A stretch of 64,000 bases of DNA from positions 29,720 through 93,719 of the forward strand of contig PXSA01000039.1 in assembly GCA_003023565.1 (NCBI GenBank), written 5' to 3'. Positions 1 to 8,844 of the stretch are shown here, piece by piece. The position numbers and the translations under genes are program-made. Under the pieces are notes generated by a model. It made no database searches, was not told where the DNA came from, and worked only from the letters and a program-made list of their open reading frames with translations. Origin of the DNA: Halobacteriales archaeon QS_9_68_17. GTDB lineage: Archaea; Halobacteriota; Halobacteria; Halobacteriales; Natronoarchaeaceae. Numbering within the stretch: position 1 is the stretch's first letter; every line of letters begins with the position of its first letter.

Positions 1-2
1 GC

Positions 3-414
3 GACCGGGCCGCGCTGGACGGGACGCCCGTCTCGACCACCGACCGGTCGTCGCCGGACGAGTGCACGCTCCTCTCGGGCTACGACCCGAACGGGGCGTT
101 CCTCTCGCACGGCTACCAGGAGACCCGCGGGGTACACAGCCTCGGGTCGGCCGCGCTCAGCCTCCGTTCCCTCGCGAGCGGCAGCGCCGACGCGCAAGAA
201 TACGACACCTCCCCCTGAGACGTGACAGCCGGCGTCGTCATCGCCCGCGAGGCCGGTGCCGCGCTCACCGACGCGGACGGCGAGCGCTACGGCCCGCTCG
301 CGCCCCACGACGCGCGGGCCGAACCGGTCGGGTCGAACGGTCCACGACGCCCTGTTCCGTCACCTCGACGACGAGCAGGACCTGCGGTCGGCGGAGCGCA
401 CCAGCGCCGACTGA
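3..414 (+). pseudogene. Broken inositol-monophosphatase-family gene, 3' part
   Basis: Reading from base 3 gives a partial IMPase-like C-terminal half with GSAALSLRSLASGSADA, then an in-frame TGA (216-218) exactly where the family has the Trp of its conserved PWD motif. The same frame resumes as DVTAGVVIAREAGA, the usual segment after that motif. Near base 340 the frame shifts, and the tail TVHDALFRHLDDEQD ends at a TGA at 412-414. Intact homologues are magnesium-dependent sugar-phosphate phosphatases. With one nonsense change and one frameshift the gene cannot make a normal product, unless these are sequencing errors. The 5' part lies outside the window. The family call rests on the PWD/VAAG-type block and is good but not certain. 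Confidence 0.7.
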
Positions 415-495
415 CCCGGGGACCACCGCGTTTCCCGCGCTCGATACCGACAACCGCCGTCCCGCAGCGCCGTCTCCCTTCTGACGCCGCGACGG

Positions 496-1836
496 TCACT
501 GCGGGCGAGCGAGGAACTCTCCCCGCCCCGGCTCGGAACGAACGTCGTGGTCCCGGGCGATGACCTCGCCGCCGGCGATAACGGTGTCGACGCGAGCGCT
601 CCACTCCTGCCCCTCGTACGGCGTCCACCCGCCCGCGAACCGGAGGTCGTCCGCCGAGACCTCGAACCGCTCCTCGCGCACGAGCGCGATGTCGGCGTCG
701 GTCCCCACCCGCAACGATCCCTTTCGCGGGTAGATGCCGGCCTCGCGCGCCGGCCGGGCGCAGACGAGTTCGCGCAGTCGCGGCCAGGAGATCCGGTCCT
801 CGTGAACCCCCTCGCTGACGAGGAACTCCAGCGTCGTCTCGATGCCCGGGAGCCCGGCGTACGGCTCCCAGATGTCGTCCCAACCGCGCTCCCGGTCCTC
901 GCGGTACGTGGGGAAGTGCTCGCTGGCGATCAGGTCGATCGTGCCGTCCCGAACGGCGGTCCAGAGCCGGGCGACCTCCGCGGGGGACTTCAGGCTCGGG
1001 TTCACCTTCAGGAACGGCCCCTTCTCCGCCACGTCCTCCTTCGAGAACGCGAGGTAGTGCGGGCAGGTCTCCAGCGTCACCGGGACGTTCGCCCGCGACT
1101 CGAACCGCTCGCCCTCCCGCGCGCCGCTGCCGCTGGAGACGTGAACGACGTGGAGCGGGCAGTCCGCGTACTCCGCGAACCACCCCATCCGGCTAATGGC
1201 GTCGAGTTCCGCCTCCAGCGGGCGGGAGTCCATGTACACGTCCGGGTCGGTCCCCGCTATCGACGCCCGGGCGTGGTCGAGGATCCCCTGCGTCTCGCAG
1301 TGGACGCGGACCTTGCCGCCGGCGTCTCCCACCTGTTCCATCAGGGAGACGATCGTCCCGTCGTCCGCGAGATACGGTTCGGCGGTGAACGTTTTGAAGT
1401 CGGGCGTCCCCGCCGCCAGTATCCCCTCCACGTCGACGTCCGGGTCGTCCACGTTGCCCGCGACCAGCCCGAAGTCGACGTGTGCGAGGCCCTCGCAGTC
1501 CGCCCGCTTCGCTCGGAACGACTCGGGGGAGGTGATCGGTGTCTGCGTCGGGAGTTCGACGACGGTGGTCACCCCGCCCGCGGCGGCGCTCGCCGTCTCC
1601 GACGCGAAGTCGATGCCCTCGGGGAACAGTTCCGGGTCGTGCATGTGGTTGTGTACGTCGACCATGCCGGGGAGCGCGACCATCCCGTCGGCGTCTATCA
1701 GGTCGTCGGCGTCGCCGCGGTCGCTTGCCACGTCGGGGCCGACCGCCGCTATCCGGCCGTCGTCGATCGCGATCGACCCGGGCCGCACGCCGGCCGCGTC
1801 GACGATCCGGGCGTTCTCTATAAGTCGATCCGTCAT
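496..1836 (-). CDS. Dihydropyrimidinase/allantoinase-like amidohydrolase
   Basis: This is a 446-aa cyclic amidohydrolase of the dihydroorotase/hydantoinase/allantoinase group. Such enzymes hydrolyse cyclic amide rings in the cytoplasm using a binuclear metal centre. Visible motifs are the metal-binding VDVHNHMH near residue 60, the lysine in PDFKTF that is carbamylated in this family, HVVHVSSG, ETCPHYLAF and SEHFPTY, where most relatives have a D-H pair. The ATG at 1836 is chosen because the protein then begins MTDRLIENARIVD, the normal family N-terminus; the longer ORF adds nine unlike residues. It is divergent from an SsnA-like aminohydrolase, so purine, pyrimidine or hydantoin breakdown is likely. 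The exact substrate cannot be read from sequence. Confidence 0.85.
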   Translation of the reverse strand: MTDRLIENARIVDAAGVRPGSIAIDDGRIAAVGPDVASDRGDADDLIDADGMVALPGMVDVHNHMHDPELFPEGIDFASETASAAAGGVTTVVELPTQTPITSPESFRAKRADCEGLAHVDFGLVAGNVDDPDVDVEGILAAGTPDFKTFTAEPYLADDGTIVSLMEQVGDAGGKVRVHCETQGILDHARASIAGTDPDVYMDSRPLEAELDAISRMGWFAEYADCPLHVVHVSSGSGAREGERFESRANVPVTLETCPHYLAFSKEDVAEKGPFLKVNPSLKSPAEVARLWTAVRDGTIDLIASEHFPTYREDRERGWDDIWEPYAGLPGIETTLEFLVSEGVHEDRISWPRLRELVCARPAREAGIYPRKGSLRVGTDADIALVREERFEVSADDLRFAGGWTPYEGQEWSARVDTVIAGGEVIARDHDVRSEPGRGEFLARPQ

Positions 1837-2015
1837 GGTAGGGTTCGGGACGCGGACGACCAAAACAGTTGGCGATCGCTGGGAAGGGGCCTTCTACCCG
1901 CCGGGACGTGTGGCTCCCGGTGGCCGAACGTGGCCCCGATGTGCGGCCGTTTGCCGGCGCTTCGCGGTCGTGGAGCGGAGATAGTTTTTTGACGCGTGCC
2001 ATTTTCTGCCACGGT

Positions 2016-3314
2016 GTGATACTGAACGCAGGCACGCTCGTCACCATGAACGACGAGCGCGCGGTCCGAGAGGAGGTCCACGTCGTCGTCGAGGGCGGTG
2101 AGATCGTCGAGATCGCCGACGGGTACGAGTCCGGCGAGGACGCGGTCGACGCGCGCGACGAGGTGGTGATCCCGGGGCTGGTGAACTGTCACACCCACAT
2201 GTACGCGCTCCCGATCCGCGGCGCACCGCTTACGGCGTCGCCGCGGAGTTTCTACGAGGCGCTGGTCGACATCTGGTGGGAGGTCGACGAGGCGTTCACG
2301 ACGCGCGACGCCCGTCTCTCCGCGCTCGGTTCCAGCGCCGAGATGCTGGAAAGCGGCGTCACGACGTTCTGTGACAACTACTCCGGCCCGAACACGCTCC
2401 CCGGTGCGCTGGACGCGGTCGCCGACGGCGTTTCGCGGACGCCGATCCGCGGGATGATCACGTTCGAGACGACGGCGCGGAACTCCGAGTCCGAGGCCGT
2501 GGAGGGGGTCGACGAGAACCGGCGTTTCATCCAAGAGGGGGAGGGGGAGTACGACCGCGTCAGCGGTCACTACTGCCTCCACACCCTGTTTACGAACACG
2601 GGGAGCGTCGTCGACGAGTGCGTCACCCGCGCGGTCGACGACGACCGCCTGCTCCAGATCCACCTGGAGGAGGGACTGGTCGACGTCCACGACTCCATCA
2701 GGGAGTACGGGGAGCGTCCCGTCCCGGCGCTGGAGTCGATGGGCTTTTTCGACGCGGACGTCGTCGCCGCACACTGCGTCCACTCCACCGAGCGGGAACT
2801 CGAAGTCCTCGCGGACCACGACGTGTCGGTCGCGCACAACCCCTACTCGAACATCAACAACGCGGTCGGCATCGCCGACGTCGAGACGATGGAGGACCTC
2901 GACATGACGGTCGGCATCGGGGACGACGGCTGGGACCCCGACATGTTCGAGACGATGCGGTCCGCCGTCGGCATCCACAAACTGAAGCAAAACGACCCGA
3001 GCGGGTTCGACATGGCGAAGGCTCTGGAGTGGGCCACCGTCGGCAGCGCGTCGGTGCTGGGCATGGACGACCGGGTCGGCAGCGTCGAGGTCGGCAAGCG
3101 CGGCGACTTCGTCACGCTCGATCTGGGTCCGAACCCGGTGCTTCCCGGGAGCGCGCCGTACTACATCGTCAGCGCCGCGAGCAGGGCCGACGTGACCCGG
3201 ACTATCGTCGACGGCGAGGTCGCGTACAGCCCCGATGACGGTGTACGCGGAGTGGACGGGTCGGACATGGAGGCCGTGGGCGAGGCGAGTGCGGAACTCT
3301 GGGACCGCCTCTGA
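2016..3314 (+). CDS. SsnA-like aminohydrolase (amidohydrolase superfamily)
   Basis: This 432-aa metal-dependent deaminase/aminohydrolase belongs to the ATZ/TRZ branch. Its motifs are NCHTHMYAL (metal-binding HxH), HLEEG, AAHCVHST, HNPYSNINN and GIGDDGWDPDMFE. The block FYEALVDIWWEVDEAF and the HNxxSNxNN motif resemble E. coli SsnA, a putative aminohydrolase of a purine-catabolism cluster. I choose the GTG at 2016 because the protein then begins at the usual VILNAGTLVTM. The ATG at 1869 would add about 49 residues that overlap the divergent gene's promoter. A T-rich stretch lies 25-33 bp upstream of the GTG. Substrate unknown; a purine-like ring or related heterocycle is the best guess. Confidence 0.83.
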   Translation: MILNAGTLVTMNDERAVREEVHVVVEGGEIVEIADGYESGEDAVDARDEVVIPGLVNCHTHMYALPIRGAPLTASPRSFYEALVDIWWEVDEAFTTRDARLSALGSSAEMLESGVTTFCDNYSGPNTLPGALDAVADGVSRTPIRGMITFETTARNSESEAVEGVDENRRFIQEGEGEYDRVSGHYCLHTLFTNTGSVVDECVTRAVDDDRLLQIHLEEGLVDVHDSIREYGERPVPALESMGFFDADVVAAHCVHSTERELEVLADHDVSVAHNPYSNINNAVGIADVETMEDLDMTVGIGDDGWDPDMFETMRSAVGIHKLKQNDPSGFDMAKALEWATVGSASVLGMDDRVGSVEVGKRGDFVTLDLGPNPVLPGSAPYYIVSAASRADVTRTIVDGEVAYSPDDGVRGVDGSDMEAVGEASAELWDRL

Positions 3315-3560
3315 GGTCGGCCCCGGTCAGCGTCGGTTTCGCGGTCCCGGTGCGCTCCCGGCGTGGTCGCCGCGATATTTTACACACTAAGGGCGTACAT
3401 TATCGGTCGGCCCTCGATCCGCGGTTCCGGCCGGGGGACCTAACGGGCCGACTTCGTTAACCGGCGGGACCGCCCCCGGCCGGCGACGGTCCGACGGCGC
3501 GGGTCCGGGGCGTACACGCTTCGTCAAGATTTATGACCGTCGCGGGGCGAACGTGGCGTG

Positions 3561-4202
3561 ATGGCAACTGATCCCGGATGCAAAGTGGACACGGCAGTGG
3601 AGCGGTACGGGTTGGCGTCGGCGGATCCGGTGTACGAGACGATCGACGAGGGCCTGCTCAGGCGCTGGAAGGGCGACGACGACCGCTCCTCCACGGGCTA
3701 TCGGTCGCTCACGGAGTGGTTCAACAAACGGCTGCTGAAGCAGGTGTACGACGAGCACGGCCGGGAGTCGCTCGGCGCGCGCGTCGACAGCGATTACGAG
3801 GCGTTACGGAGCGGCGACGACCTGCTGAGCGAGGAGACGGTCGAGAGCCTCCGGTCCGACGGCGTCGACGCCGAGCGGGTCCGCGACGACATGGTGTCGT
3901 GGGGGACGATGCGAACGCATCTACAGGAGTGCCTCGACGGGGAGAAAGCGCCCCAGGCCGCCCGGACGGAGTGGGAACGGGAGAGCATCGAGAAGGCCCG
4001 TGAGGTGACCAGAGAGAAGGCCGCATCGGCGCTGTCCTCGCTCGCGACGAAAGGAGAGATCGATGGGGTCGATTCGGCCTCGGTCGAGGTGCGGATCCAG
4101 ATCAGTTGCGGGCACTGTCCGACGCGCGTTCCGTTCGACGTGGCGGCCGAACGGGGCTACGTCTGCGAACAGCACGGCCGAACGCACGCCACGACCGACT
4201 GA
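3561..4202 (+). CDS. rdfA: Rod-determining factor RdfA-like protein
   Basis: This 213-aa acidic protein has an N-terminal helical region (VERYGLASADPVYETI, then SLTEWFNKRLLKQVYDE) and a C-terminal small Cys motif (ISCGHCPTRVPFD...YVCEQHG) that could bind zinc. The pattern matches the haloarchaeal RdfA family, named from a Haloferax volcanii factor needed for rod-shaped cells. The stop is followed five bases later by the start of an SMC-related gene, an arrangement I recall for this family; the two are almost surely co-transcribed. An ATG at 3561 is preferred over the overlapping GTG at 3558. The family name is from memory of haloarchaeal annotation, not a search. The molecular role is not visible in the sequence. 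Confidence 0.72.
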   Translation: MATDPGCKVDTAVERYGLASADPVYETIDEGLLRRWKGDDDRSSTGYRSLTEWFNKRLLKQVYDEHGRESLGARVDSDYEALRSGDDLLSEETVESLRSDGVDAERVRDDMVSWGTMRTHLQECLDGEKAPQAARTEWERESIEKAREVTREKAASALSSLATKGEIDGVDSASVEVRIQISCGHCPTRVPFDVAAERGYVCEQHGRTHATTD

Positions 4203-4207
4203 CGACT

Positions 4208-6004
4208 ATGACATGGAACATCGACATCGAGAACGTCGCGGGGATACTGAGCGGGAGCGCGACGATCGAACCGGGCCTGAACGCCGTCCGGGGATCGAAC
4301 TGGCAGGGCAAATCCAGCTTCATCGAGGCCGTCAAGACGGCGCTCGGGACGTCGACCGAACTCACCGAGGGCGAGGAGCGCGGCGGGGTCACGCTCCGGA
4401 CGCCGGACCGGGAGGTCGCGGTGGATCTGGTCCGGGAGAACGGCACCGTGCGGCGGTCGGGGACGCCGTATCTCGACGAGGAGTACGACACCGTCCGGGC
4501 GGAGTTGTTCGCCTGCCTCGACGAGCGAAACGCGGTCCGCGGGGCGGTCAGACGCGGGGAGAACCTCGAAGACGTGCTGATGCGCCCGCTCGACTTCCAG
4601 AACATCGACGAGCGGGTCGCGGACCTGAAGCGCGAGCGCGAGCGGGTCTCCTCGGAGCTCTCGGGGGCCAGAGAGGCGAAGAAGCGCCTCCCCGCGGTGC
4701 AGGAACAGGTGACGCAACTCGAAAAGGAGATCGACGAACTGCGGGAGAAACGCGAGGAGGTCGCGTCCGGTGACGCCGACAGCGACCCCGACGGCAGGGA
4801 CGAGACGGCGCGACAGCAACTCAACGGGGCCCGGACGGAACGGAGTCGGGCCGAGAGCCGGGTCGACCGACTGGAGGGGACCATCGAACGGACGAAGGAT
4901 CGCCTCGAAGAGCGACGCTCGGAGCTGGAGTCGCTCGAGATCCCGGAGGACGACGTGGAGGGTGAACTCGCGGTGGCCCGGGAGGAACTCCAGCGGATCA
5001 AACAGGACGCCGAAGTGCTGCAGTCCGTCTACTCCGCGAACGAGATGGTGCTAACGGAGAACCGACTCGACCTTCTGACGGACGTCGAGCGGGAGTTGAC
5101 CGGCGACACGGTCACCTGCTGGACCTGCGGGAGCGACGCGCAGCGAGCGGACCTCGAGGAGCGTCTGGACGCCCTCGGCGACGAGATCACCGGACTCCGG
5201 GCCGAGACCGAGCAGTACCGCGACCGGGTCGAGGAACTAGAGGCGCGACGGGAAGAGATCAAGCAGGCGGAGCGGCGGCGACGGGACCTGAAAGCGGAGA
5301 TCGCGGAACTGGAGGAGACGCTCGCGGACCGGCGACAGAGCCTGTCGGACGCCGAGGACCGTTTCGAGGCGGCGGACGAACGCGTCGAAGAACTCTCGAA
5401 CGCCGTCGACGAGGCGGTCGAGGAGATATCGGACGTCGAGAGCGAGATCAAGTATCGGGAGGCCGAACTGAAGGACACGCGGGACGAACTCGCGGCACTG
5501 GAGAACCGGGCCGAACGGGTCGAGACGCTCGACGCGGAGAACGAGCGGGTCCGGACGGAGATCGAGGCGCTTCGCAGCCGCAAAGACGAGATCAAGCGCC
5601 GAACGCGGGAGGCGTTCGACGATGCAATGGCCGACGTCCTGTCGCGGTTCGATACGGGGTTCGAGACGGCCCGGCTCACCTCCGAGTTCGGTCTGGTGGT
5701 GGCCCGCGACGGCCGCGAGGCCAGCCTGGACGCCCTCAGCGAGGGGGAACTCGAACTCATCGGGTTCGTCGCGGCGCTGGCCGGCTACGAGTCGTTCGAC
5801 GTGGGCGACGCCGTTCCGCTCCTCCTCGTCGACGGCGTCGGGGGGCTGGCGGACGACAACCTCCACACGCTGATCGACTACCTCCAGGACCGGACGGAGT
5901 ATTTCGTCTTCACGGCGTACCCCGAATACACGGCGTTCGAGGGGAGGGGGATCGACCCCGATGGCTGGGAGGTCGCGACGGACAGACAGGTCACCGCGGA
6001 CTGA
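4208..6004 (+). CDS. Archaea-specific SMC-related protein (Rad50/Sph-like), RdfA partner
   Basis: This 598-aa SMC/Rad50-like ATPase has a Walker A at residues 29-37 (GSNWQGKSS). Long heptad-rich coiled coils lie either side of a central zinc-hook-like CWTCG at residues 304-308. Near the C-terminus are a signature-like LDALSEGELELIG and a Walker B LLLVDG near residue 540. Known relatives are half-size SMC-like proteins restricted to archaea, thought to act on DNA or chromosome organisation. The ATG at 4208 gives MTWNIDIENVAG, the normal start; the longer ORF is rdfA read out of frame. Only five bases separate it from rdfA, so they form an operon. The Walker A keeps the consensus GK, unlike the second paralogue at 53.4 kb. 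Confidence 0.85.
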   Translation: MTWNIDIENVAGILSGSATIEPGLNAVRGSNWQGKSSFIEAVKTALGTSTELTEGEERGGVTLRTPDREVAVDLVRENGTVRRSGTPYLDEEYDTVRAELFACLDERNAVRGAVRRGENLEDVLMRPLDFQNIDERVADLKRERERVSSELSGAREAKKRLPAVQEQVTQLEKEIDELREKREEVASGDADSDPDGRDETARQQLNGARTERSRAESRVDRLEGTIERTKDRLEERRSELESLEIPEDDVEGELAVAREELQRIKQDAEVLQSVYSANEMVLTENRLDLLTDVERELTGDTVTCWTCGSDAQRADLEERLDALGDEITGLRAETEQYRDRVEELEARREEIKQAERRRRDLKAEIAELEETLADRRQSLSDAEDRFEAADERVEELSNAVDEAVEEISDVESEIKYREAELKDTRDELAALENRAERVETLDAENERVRTEIEALRSRKDEIKRRTREAFDDAMADVLSRFDTGFETARLTSEFGLVVARDGREASLDALSEGELELIGFVAALAGYESFDVGDAVPLLLVDGVGGLADDNLHTLIDYLQDRTEYFVFTAYPEYTAFEGRGIDPDGWEVATDRQVTAD

Positions 6005-6232
6005 GTGCCGGTCGGTCCGGCGGCGTCTGTCGGATCGTTCCCGCGTACCCGTCTTCCCGGGATTCGACCCGCATCGAGGCGTCCGCGGTCGACGACCTGT
6101 CGGCCGTCTCTCACGAGGACGGCGTGTCGGTGCGGTCCCGAGCCAGCCGGTCGATGGGAGCGCACCGGTCGTCTCCCCGAACACGCGAGGGGAAAGAACG
6201 TTGCCGATACACTAAGCCAATAGTAGGGTACT

Positions 6233-6583
6233 GTGGACGGTCAGGACGTGGTGATTAGAGTCGTCCGACGCGGAGGTCAAAACGTCGACACCGGCGAGCG
6301 GATGGTCGGCGATAACGACGAGGTCACCGCCGACCTCTCCATGACGGGCATGGAACTCAGAGACGAGGTTTCGATCGAGTCGGAGGCCTTCGACATCGAA
6401 AACGGTCGCGTCGACGTCGACCTGTCGGTGAGCGTTCCGGTCGGGGACCGGAGCCACGCCCGTCGTCTCCTCGCGGAACTGAACCTGGTCGACCTCGTGA
6501 CAAGGCGTCTCGGCGGGGACCGGATCACCGTCTCTCCGTCGGAGACACAGCGCCGGATCGACATCGACGGCTCCGCCCGTTAG
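6233..6583 (+). CDS. Small acidic protein of unknown function
   Basis: A 116-aa ORF starting at GTG, with typical haloarchaeal codon use and acidic composition. The sequence has alternating short beta-like stretches (VVIRVVRRGG, VDVDLSVSVPVG) and no transmembrane or Cys motif. I do not recognise the family. It lies 228 bases after the SMC-related gene on the same strand, too far for clear coupling, and a TATA-like gatacactaa lies about 20-30 bp upstream, which fits its own leaderless transcript. Confidence 0.55.
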   Translation: MDGQDVVIRVVRRGGQNVDTGERMVGDNDEVTADLSMTGMELRDEVSIESEAFDIENGRVDVDLSVSVPVGDRSHARRLLAELNLVDLVTRRLGGDRITVSPSETQRRIDIDGSAR

Positions 6584-6834
6584 TCCGACAGCGCCCAGCC
6601 GACGCTCCGGCCGGATAGCTACGCCTATGGCTTCCGGCGACGGACGACGCCGACGCTTCGCTCTTCGGGACCCGTCTCGTCGCGTGACCGCCCGGCCCTC
6701 CGCCGCGTCACCGCGAGACGCGCTCTCTTCGCGCCCGGCGACCGTCCGGCCGGTCGGCGGTTACGGCCGGTCCGCGTGATGGTTCGCCGACATGAGGGGA
6801 AACGTTATTGCCATGTGTAACTATACCACGGTCA

Positions 6835-7674
6835 ATGGCAACGATCAGAGTACGGGACTGGACGAAAAAACGGATCGACGGGATACTCGAAGCGGAGTCG
6901 CACTCCTCTCACGACTCCGTGATCAAATCGCTGCTGAAAGACCGCGAACTGGCGCAGTTCGCCGGACAGGGCGTCGACGGTCGAGACGCCGCCGAGGAGT
7001 CGCCGCGACCGCCGGCGGACAGGCCCTTCGACGACCTCACGGTCCTCGACGAGATGCGGCACGCCGACAACGGCATCCTCTTTCTGTGGTGCCCGAACTG
7101 CGGTAACGAGTTGGCCCATCTCACCCTGGAGAACCCGGTCGACCTCTCGATCCTCGAGATGGAGTGTCAGCGGTGTCTCACTCACCTCGACCAGCACGCG
7201 CTCATCGCCATCGAGATCGGCTATCCGATCGAGGAGAAACTCGTCGACGACCACCTCCAGGACGACCTGAAAGCGTGTGTCATCGACTACTGGGACCGCA
7301 CCCTCGAACAGCGCACCGAGGCCGCCGCGGACGAGGAGCCAGACGTCGAGCAACTCGTCTGGCAGTTCGACCAGTACGTTCGCAACTTCCAGTGGGAGTG
7401 GCCGACCGACGTTCCCGCGGTCGGCTTCGAAGGGGGGTCGACGTACCGGAACGAGGCCACCGGCGAACTGATCGAAGCGATGGAACCGGTGACCGAGCAC
7501 CGAAACGCGCTCGACTCGTTCGAGGTCAGACGCTACCCAGAGGGCGCGGACCCCGACGACGCCGAGACCGAGACCATGGATAGCACCGCGGTCGCGGACC
7601 TGATCATCAACCGGAGCCTCTCTCTGGTCGAGGCGACGTCGCCGGACACCGCGAGTCCGCCGGACCGAGCGTAG
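6835..7674 (+). CDS. Ribbon-helix-helix domain protein with zinc ribbon
   Basis: This 279-aa protein starts at the internal ATG (MATIRVRDWTKKRI). Residues 1-45 look like an RHH/CopG-type DNA-binding fold: a beta strand followed by helices IDGILEAES and DSVIKSLLKDREL. Around residues 85-120 two CxxC pairs (CPNCGNEL and CQRCL) form a likely zinc ribbon. The C-terminal half is acidic and helical with no recognised domain. An RHH front end usually means a transcription factor or antitoxin-like repressor, but no toxin gene is adjacent. An A/T-rich gttattgcc lies about 25-30 bp upstream. Function unknown; DNA binding is inferred from the N-terminus only. Confidence 0.75.
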   Translation: MATIRVRDWTKKRIDGILEAESHSSHDSVIKSLLKDRELAQFAGQGVDGRDAAEESPRPPADRPFDDLTVLDEMRHADNGILFLWCPNCGNELAHLTLENPVDLSILEMECQRCLTHLDQHALIAIEIGYPIEEKLVDDHLQDDLKACVIDYWDRTLEQRTEAAADEEPDVEQLVWQFDQYVRNFQWEWPTDVPAVGFEGGSTYRNEATGELIEAMEPVTEHRNALDSFEVRRYPEGADPDDAETETMDSTAVADLIINRSLSLVEATSPDTASPPDRA

Positions 7675-7777
7675 CCCGTCTCGCGCCGGTCGCTTTCCGC
7701 CGGGCGGCCGTCATCGGTTCCGTTTCGCTGAGCCGTCGAGACTCAGGCGTCCGGGACGCACCGGTGGTCCGATCGGC

Positions 7778-7987
7778 TCATCGGAGCCCGAGGACGTTCA
7801 GCAGGTCGACCCCGACGCCCAGCCACTCGATCGCCTTGTATCCGAGATAGATGCCCACGATCCCCAGTATGCCGGGCAGCTCCGGGGGTGCGGGGATCGG
7901 GACCCCCAGGAGCGCGAACAGCGCTCCCGCTAGCACGCCCGTGAACAGCGCGAGGACCGCTATCGTTCCGTCCATCCGTACCTTCAT
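7778..7987 (-). CDS. XapX-domain small membrane protein
   Basis: This 69-aa protein has two hydrophobic segments (TIAVLALFTGVLAGALFALL and LGIVGIYLGYKAIEWLG) separated by PIPAPPELPG. That is the layout of the XapX/DUF1427 family of small two-helix membrane proteins, whose role is unknown. The ATG at 7987 (MKVRMDGTIAVL) is used instead of the longer ORF because a TATA-like ttacttta lies about 25 bp upstream of it on the minus strand. It stands alone, convergent with the RHH gene. Confidence 0.75.
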   Translation of the reverse strand: MKVRMDGTIAVLALFTGVLAGALFALLGVPIPAPPELPGILGIVGIYLGYKAIEWLGVGVDLLNVLGLR

Positions 7988-8844
7988 ACCCGCTGCTTCG
8001 CGATAAAGTAATTGCGGTGCGACGGGTTGACGCGCGAGTCCTTCGGCCGCGAACGGCTGTGGCGTCCCGGAGCGTTCGACCGTTGCTTCTAGAGACTTCA
8101 CGAACGATCTCTTGCCGAAATCCCGGTTGCGTATCCGCGCCACCGCGACGCCGAACGGCGAGGGGTTCGACTTCGAGCTCTAATCGCCGAGTCGCAAGCG
8201 GACGGTATCGAGGCGTTAACGCCGATCGAAACCGATCCCGACGTCGGTACTGCCGACGGAACGAGAGCTTTGCCGAAACCTTACAGCTGCTCTGGAGCTA
8301 CCATACGAGTTCGTCCTAACCGGACGGAGGACTCCTGGGTGTGGAGGCCGCTCGACGCGGTGGGGCGGTCGACGGCCGCGACGACCCGCGAGCGGACGGC
8401 GGACGACCGGGGCGTCGATGCCGGACCCGTATCACTGCCGGAACCCCCACTCTCCCCCTTACGGCCGTAACGGTTTCTCGTCAACCTTTCATCGATCCGG
8501 CCAGTGGGGAGTCGTGCGCGTCTCCGAACATTGGAACTTCGGTGAACCGAACACGACAGACGGGCGGATGCGCGTGCGCGGATGCCGACGCCGGGTAGGG
8601 GGACCATTGCACGTCGTGTCGTCGCGTTCTTTCCCACCGCGCTATTTACAAGATCACGCGTGTAAATATTTTGACTCCGGACGGCATGGACCCGATCGCG
8701 GACCTCGTCCTCTCGTGCGGCGATAGGGCGGATTCCTATCGGTATCGAGAGGGATACTGTGACGTTCAAACGGGGAAGGTAACTAGGTAGGTTGACCGAT
8801 GTTACCGTCCGACCCCTGCCGGCGGACGTGGTCGGTCCGGGAAG
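7988..8844. other. 857-bp stretch with no convincing gene
   Basis: No ORF here has both sensible codon use and a recognisable sequence; the ORF-track entries are arginine- or serine-rich GC artefacts. It contains the promoter of the XapX gene at its left end and the 20-bp TTACAA...GTGTAA palindrome at 8646-8665. A short reading frame ending TAA near 8183 (ATPNGEGFDFEL) could be the tail of a lost gene, but this is too short to name. Confidence 0.6.
8646..8665. promoter_or_regulatory. 20-bp palindromic motif, copy 1
   Basis: The sequence TTACAAGATCACGCGTGTAA has arms TTACAA/GTGTAA around 8 bp. It shares arm, spacing and the internal ACGC with the 20-mer at 53307-53326, upstream of the second SMC-related gene. 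Both lie in noncoding gaps. Dyad symmetry and conserved spacing suggest a protein-binding site; the binding protein is unknown. Confidence 0.4.

Noticed and set aside
547-1992. 481-aa plus-strand ORF
   Set aside because: Shadow of the amidohydrolase gene; the minus strand carries the catalytic motifs.
3374-3400. Third copy of the 20-bp palindrome upstream of rdfA (ttttacacac...gtacatta)
   Set aside because: Arms do not match in sequence or spacing; the resemblance is limited to TTACAC and GTACA.
8281-8769. 162-aa minus-strand ORF and overlapping plus-strand ORFs
   Set aside because: Low similarity to any protein type, Arg/Ser-rich, no promoter, and mutually overlapping; treated as noncoding.
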